A DNA stretch of 64,000 nt, taken from Henckelia pumila (taxonomy: Eukaryota; Streptophyta; Magnoliopsida; Lamiales; Gesneriaceae). A program made the position numbers and the translations under genes. The notes under the pieces are model-generated. The model was not told where the DNA came from. It saw only the letters and a program-made list of their open reading frames with translations, and made no database searches. Shown here in pieces: positions 58,234-64,000 of the stretch (the first letter of the stretch is position 1; each line of letters begins with the position of its first letter). The stretch spans positions 74,606,589-74,670,588 of the forward strand of contig NC_133121.1 of the NCBI RefSeq assembly GCF_033568475.1. Direction: 5' to 3'.

Positions 58234-58295
58234 TGTTGGAACACGGTCGTTCTCCGGATCAAAAAAAAAGTGATACCCGGTGCAGCGAAAGTTTT
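58234..58295 (-). repeat. Copia F LTR, left fragment
   Basis: TGTTGGAACACGGTCG to GCAGCGAAAGTTTT, the end of a copia LTR in minus orientation, directly joined to the 5S gene. It continues at 60143 after copia E. Confidence 0.85.
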
Positions 58296-60142
58296 TGTTG
58301 GAGAACGGCAATCAGATCAATCAGAATTGATACCCGGTGCAGCGGAAGTTTAAAAATTTTATATGGAACGATTCCATAATAGGTATCAAAACTTTACGAT
58401 TAAATTGTGCGTGTAAAAATTAAATAACAATTATAAATTTTTACCTCCAATCTCGAATCGAGATTATGGACACCAACAGATTACTCTGCTCTTGTTGTAT
58501 ATCCCAGGAACTGATGGACGAACTGTTCTTCAATCAGGTCCACGAACAGAGATTTAATCCCTCTGATAGATTGCACTAGAAAATCTATCAGAAGTTTTCT
58601 ACGAAGAGAATTAACGAATTTGATCCGTTAAACCAGACTGCAAATTCAAAATTCACAGGCTGGAATTTTCGATAGAGAGAGGGAGGGGGCGGCGGCCACT
58701 GTGTAAAAACAGCTAGGGTTTTCAAAAATATTTTGTGACCTCTGTTGTGTAATTTTTGTACTGCAATAACTTATTTATAATGTGGGCTGCTAACAGCTTA
58801 GGGCCGATTAGTCATAAGTTCAAGTCTGACAAGCAAAGCCCGCATGTTTAGAAATTAATATAAAATTCATCGTGACTCAGATTGATAAACCAATTTCACC
58901 AATGTTCACAGAAACCATTTCTGCATCTTTTAGATTCAAGATAAATTTTCTGAATCCGAATTCAGTGGTTTCCAAAAATGCCCATCCCTATGTCATTTTA
59001 GGAAATCTTACTCCTCTACTCTTAAATAAGAAGTCCCACTTCTTTGTTCATTAAATTTAACTCTTTAAATTTAACTATCTCAACGAGGATTAAAAATCTA
59101 TTACTCTGTGTGACCCTCAATGGTTCAGGGATACAGCTAGCCGTGGGCTCACAACTCTTTGTGACATGAAACAACGATTTCCGACTTGCCCAACGAATCA
59201 TGGTAAGAGCATCTAGCAACATCGCCCCATGATTCCCTAGGTATCACTGATAGTGCCTGCAAGAACCAGTAGGTTTTAGTTAGCGTACAGTAAGGTCCCT
59301 TCATCCATATATCCCGATCGAATCAACAACCATTGGTACATCGAGAGTCGTTCGAGATTCGATAACTATGCAATGCATCTTGAAGATCAAATAGTGACAT
59401 CGCATGTGCTACTAGGAAACCATTTCTTAAAGCACATCATGTACTCTGGCCAGAGATTTGTCACACTAATATCTCCTCAGATCGCATAGGATATCCACAC
59501 TCGCAAGTATGTGGTGAATCCTTGACAACAAAGCATCGACTCCTATATGTGTCGTAACTGTACCCAATCCCGACACCTGATGACCCCAATAGAGTCGGTA
59601 AACGAGTCAAAGTACGGTACTAGCATATAGAGTCTCAATGATGTTTCAAGTAGTAAGGACTAATGGTGTACAACCAAAACCGCGAACTTTATCCACTCGA
59701 TAAGTGATAACCACTTGGAAAGTCCGAATAGGATAGTTCGATCATTCATCGTATGAATATCCATTTGCATGCTTTGAACATCTCTATGTTCCATACCAAT
59801 GAAACGTGATACTCGGCATCGCAAATGCTAGTCTCAATCTCGAGCGATCCTTATCCTTATTAACGGATGGCTCAATCGACTAGGAACCATTTAGAATATA
59901 CAGTGACTATAAGATGTGTTTCATGATAGACATCCCCATGTTCTACCACATCTTACATACACTATAGTATATTCAAGGTCTTTATCAAAACAACAATAGT
60001 ATATCACAATATAACAATATGAAGAAAGATAAAGTCATTGCCATTAATAAAAGTGTAAATTATATTAAACAAAAGATTGTTTATACAAAGAGTCATCAAA
60101 GCCCTTAGCCACAAGTTGGCTCACCGGGCACCCACTCTTTCA
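58296..60142 (-). mobile_element. Copia E, solo LTR inserted in copia F LTR
   Basis: 1847 bp, TGTTGG to TTTCA on the plus strand, with GTTTT on both sides (58291-58295 and 60143-60147) and no internal region. It is therefore a solo LTR. It belongs to the same TTTCA-ending subfamily as copia B and D. Joining the flanks restores the AAGTTTTAAAATTTTATATGG stretch in shorter form, as found near the start of the other copia LTRs. Confidence 0.93.
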
Positions 60143-61291
60143 GTTTTAAAATTTTATATGGAACGATTCCATATGGATATCAAATTTCTACGATTAAAAT
60201 TGATAACATAAATTTTAAATAATATAAATTTTACCTTAAAATCTCGAAGCGAGATTATGGACACCAACATATTAAACTGCTCTTGTTGTATATCCCAGGA
60301 ACTGATGAACGAACAATTCTTCAATCAGGTCCACGAACAGAAATTTAATCCTTCTGATAGACTGCACTAGAAAGTCTATCAGAAGTTTCTATGAAGAGAT
60401 ATAACAGATATGATCTGTTAAATCAGTCTGCAAATTCAAAAATTCACAGACTGAATTTTCGAACACAGTAGGGGAGGGAGGCGGCCGAATTCTCTAGAGA
60501 GAGAGCTCTAGGGTTTTCGAAAATTATGACCTATGTTCTTTAATTTTTGTACTGCAATAACTTATTTATAATGTGGGCTGCTAACAGCTTAGGGCCTATT
60601 AGTCATAAGTTCAAGTCTGACAAGCAAAGCTCGCATGTTCAAAAATTAATATAAAATTCATCGTGACTGAGATTGATAAACCAATTTCACCAATGTGCAC
60701 AGAAACCATTTCTGCATCTTTTAAAGTCAAGATAAATTTTCTGAATCCGAATTCAGTGGTTTCCAAAAATGTCCATCAATATGTCATTTTAGGAAATCTT
60801 ACTCCCTCTACTTTTAAATAAGAAGTCCCACTTCTTTATTCACTAAATTTAACTCTTTAAATTTAATTATCTTAACGGGGATTAAAAATCCATTACTTGT
60901 GTGACCCTCAATGATTCAGGGATACAGCTAGCCGTGGGCTCACAACTCCTTGTGACTTGGAACAACAATTTCCGACTTGCCCATCGAATCATGGTAAGAG
61001 CGCCTAGAAAAATCGCCCCATGATTCCCTAGGTATGACTGATAGTGCCTGCAAGAACCAATAGATTTTGGTTAGCATACAGTACGGTCCCTTCATCCATA
61101 TATCCCGATCGAATCAACAACCATTGGTAAATCGAGAGTCGTTCGAGATTCGATAACTATGCAATGCATCTTGAAGATCAAATAGTGACATCGCATGTGC
61201 TACTATGAAATCAAGTAACCTAAAACACATCATGTACTCTGGCCAGAGATTCGTCACACTAATATCTCCTCAGATTGCATAGGATATCCAC
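60143..61291 (-). repeat. Copia F LTR, right fragment, truncated
   Basis: It continues the LTR begun at 58234 and follows the other copia LTRs closely until GGATATCCAC, where a different LTR (TGAAACGACCGG) starts. About the last third of the LTR is missing from the window. Confidence 0.87.
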
Positions 61292-64000
61292 TGAAACGAC
61301 CGGACATTCTAAAATAATATATATGCGAATTTTTTTTTTTTAAAAATAATACTAAGTAAAATAGACGTACATACATGCCCATACATATATGCACAAAATA
61401 AACAGATTTAAAATAACTCAAATAAAATGCAACAATTAATAAATTAAATGTCTTAGTCATGCATTAAATAAAAATGTTGTCCTAAACAATTAAATAAAAG
61501 TTCGCATGCACTGAAAATATTTAAATAAAAATAAGTACTAGTACCAACCACTGAAAATGAATAAAAAGAACGACATGTTTAATTATTTCATAAAACATAA
61601 TCATAAAGACTCAGACGACGGCCGCGGGGGATCACTGCATGTCCACCCATAGGTCCTCGCCTCCGGTGCGTACTACATCCTCTACGTACTCACCTGCACC
61701 ATACCAGTGTAGTGAGCCTAGAGGCCCAACATGCTAACATAACAAGGGTTTAAAATAATTTAAATCACTTTAATACTAATACATAACATATACATGAATG
61801 AGCATGCTTAAAATATCATGAACATAACATAACTTAAATTAAACTTGAATATCATAATAATACATAAACATTGTTGAGCAAAGTATTTTCTAACATCGCA
61901 TGGTTGTATCCATAGTGTAACCTTAAATCATACATTAAATACTGATCAGCGTGGAAACCAACGTACGTGACGGTGACGAATCACCTCTTAAATTGGCAGT
62001 AAACTGCCCTTCAATAGTTCATATATGGGGACGAATCCCCCTTAAATTGTCACACTACTTCAACTTCCAACATAAAATATTTTCTTTTGCTCAACCTTAA
62101 ACATTAAATCATGCATAAAAATTATTTCATGAATGCATGTACTTAAATAAAATTTGTGTCCTTCATATATATTTAATTTAATTTCATACTATCATATAAA
62201 TATAAAAATAACTTCCATGCATAAAAATAATTAAATATATATTCAGGACACATGCAATTTCTCATGGGTTGTACTGAACTGCTGGCCCTAAACTCTCATG
62301 CCCATTTACTTAAATCTGGCCCATTAACACTGAGACTGGCCCATTAACATAGTTAAGCCCAACATTACATTTCTAAGCCCAATTAATTAATTAAAGCCGA
62401 TTAGCACATATTTGGCCCAATAACAACTTAATCTGGCCCAATAAGCCTAAAAGCCCAAAGACTGGCCCAATAATTTCCGTGGGCTCCAAAGCCCATAAAA
62501 ATTATTGAACTAACTTAAAATAATTATTCAAGCCCATTAAGAAACTTAAATGTAGCCCATTAATTTAATTAATCTAATTAGCCCATTTAAAACACTTTAA
62601 CTTAATAATTAACTTAAAAATAAAATACCCGAGCCCGACTAACTTAACCCAGACCCGGACCCACTAGACTTGACCCATGACTTACTGAAACCGACCCGGA
62701 CCCATGACCCGACCCGGAAAGCACCTAGAACCCTAAAACCCAAAACCCTATTTCCCCTTGTGCTGCGGCCGTGAGCAGCCCTGAGCGGCTTTAGAAAAAC
62801 TAACCATGCTGCCTGCTCCGGCCACCTTTGGCCATGAAAATACCGCCCATACTTAGCCAACATCAAGACGGTTCTAACCCCAAAACTTTTACCTCAAAAG
62901 GATCTCTGTAGAGGGAGAACGAACCAAAACAATCTACCCCTAGTTTCTGCTCACGCGCAGAACGCGACCAGAGGCTTCAGGCCGTTCGGCCGCTCATCTC
63001 CGGCAACCACCGGCCGGAAAAATTACCTGTAAAACCTTCCCCAAGGTCTGGGGGTTCTAACTCAATTGGAATCACCCTCAAACTCGTCTTCAATAGTGCA
63101 CAAGAACCATTCTCCTAAAACCGCTCAAACTGCAACCTGTTGCGCATCAGAAATAGATGGCTTCGGTTCCAGCCTGTTACACCCATAAAACCTGACCAAT
63201 CTCAACCCTAGGGACCCAAAACACCCACCTAGACATGCACCAGCAGTTGGTCGTACCATGTTGGAAGAAAACGTGAGTAATGATCAAACAAATGCATAAA
63301 CATGTCATGAACATCAAAACCGATCCTTAAATCTGAAAATTTGAAGAAAAATCGATGCTACACAATACACACTCTATAATATCTGATAGGTACGAAAATT
63401 TGGAAGAAAAACATGCCTTGCACCGTTGAATGGAAAGAAAAAGACGTATATGACGATTTCGGGACGACGAGACGATGATCAACCACCTTGGAAGCTTGAG
63501 AAATCAATCTCCTATGGAGTTTTCTTGCTAGAACGATGAAGAAGATGATGGAGAAGTGGGATGGCGGCTGGAAGCTTCAAACGTAGGGTTGGGGTTTGAT
63601 TTTTGGGTGTTTTTGATTAATTAGAATATAGGGTAATTAAAATATTATTAAGGGTTTTAAATATACAATATATATATAACTTAAAAACTCTAAATAACAA
63701 GTAAAATCTGATACCAAAATTAAAATCCGGAAATAAATATTTAAGGGAATTTTAAAGATAGTAAAAAGTCATTATTTTGGCTAAATTTGAATAAAAATTA
63801 ACCCTTAAAATTATATAAAATTAAATACTGATAATTTTGAGGAAATAAAACTCAAAATAATATTTTTGGGCTCTTAAAAGGCTCATGAAATAAATTGGAT
63901 AGAAAGTTGTCATCTCGTCCGTCCACGGTCCCGTCTACGCGATAAAATAATTTAAATACTAAAAATCATAAAAATCTCAAATTATGGGTTAAATGCTTGA
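61292..64000 (-). repeat. Large LTR G, minus orientation, runs off the window
   Basis: The plus strand starts TGAAACGACCGG, so the minus-strand LTR ends CCGGTCGTTTCA. The minus strand contains a GGCTCACTACACTGG block (near 61700), like the one in the solo LTR at 39600-43004 and typical of long plant chromovirus LTRs. No coding region is seen; the GC- and proline-rich frames near 62640-62870 are not convincing. The expected TSD is TCCAC (61287-61291). Confidence 0.7.

Noticed and set aside
62639-62866. 75-codon minus-strand frame within LTR G
   Set aside because: Low-complexity repeats (VRVG, GSGSG) from CCCGACCCGG-like stretches inside an LTR; no start context or family match.
1-64000. Host protein-coding genes or tRNA genes
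   Set aside because: No frame outside transposon Pol or Gag matches a known protein family. The tRNA-like matches are primer binding sites of 12-13 bases only.

Overview
The window is plant nuclear DNA, most likely from a eudicot, and consists almost wholly of LTR retrotransposons nested inside one another, plus a short decayed 5S rRNA array. The evidence for a plant is chromodomain-type Ty3/gypsy polyproteins, Ty1/copia polyproteins of the Tnt1 style, primer sites complementary to initiator tRNA-Met (TGGTATCAGAGC), and a 5S rDNA repeat of about 520 bp. I found no host protein-coding gene. I read element ends from LTR termini, target-site duplications (TSDs), primer sites and polypurine tracts by eye. 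I use local names: copia A to F, gypsy 1 to 6, and G for the right-hand LTR.

Layout. 1-5527: copia A, minus strand, 5' half. 5528-9545: copia D, an older minus-strand relative in which A sits. 9546-10292: part of a minus-strand gypsy LTR (gypsy 3). 10293-14568 and 33619-36405: gypsy 1, plus strand, split by copia B. 14569-33613: copia B, minus strand, TSD AGAAA, itself split in its reverse transcriptase by copia C. 17419-27060: copia C, minus strand, TSD TAAAG, full-length reading frame. 36406-38665: gypsy 4, 5' end, minus. 38666-39599 and 43005-45879: gypsy 5, minus, split by a 3.4-kb solo LTR at 39600-43004 (TSD TCAGT). 45880-47697 and 53515 to about 54880: gypsy 6, 3' half, minus, split by gypsy 2 (47698-53514, plus, TSD ATATC). 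54881-55250: unassigned. 55251-58233: six 5S units, minus strand. 58234-58295 and 60143-61291: copia F LTR lying inside the last 5S gene, split by copia E, a solo LTR at 58296-60142 (TSD GTTTT). 61292-64000: large minus-strand LTR (G) running off the window.

If every truncation is a nested insertion whose other half lies outside the window, the deepest chain is gypsy 6 > gypsy 5 > gypsy 4 > gypsy 1 > gypsy 3 > copia D > copia A. Four insertions are proven by paired TSDs and a reconstructable host (B in gypsy 1, C in B, gypsy 2 in gypsy 6, E in F), and the 39600 solo LTR in gypsy 5 is a fifth. The other links are inferred from clean junctions.

Most elements are dead. Copia C keeps a 1304-residue frame, but the first catalytic aspartate of its integrase is tyrosine. 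Copia A keeps an open frame to the window edge, but its protease DTG is YTG. The most distinctive structure is an array of short GC-rich hairpin units just inside the primer site of all four copia leaders. It varies from about 4 to about 15 units and the stem sequences covary. Unrelated gypsy LTRs here carry other CpG-rich palindrome clusters.
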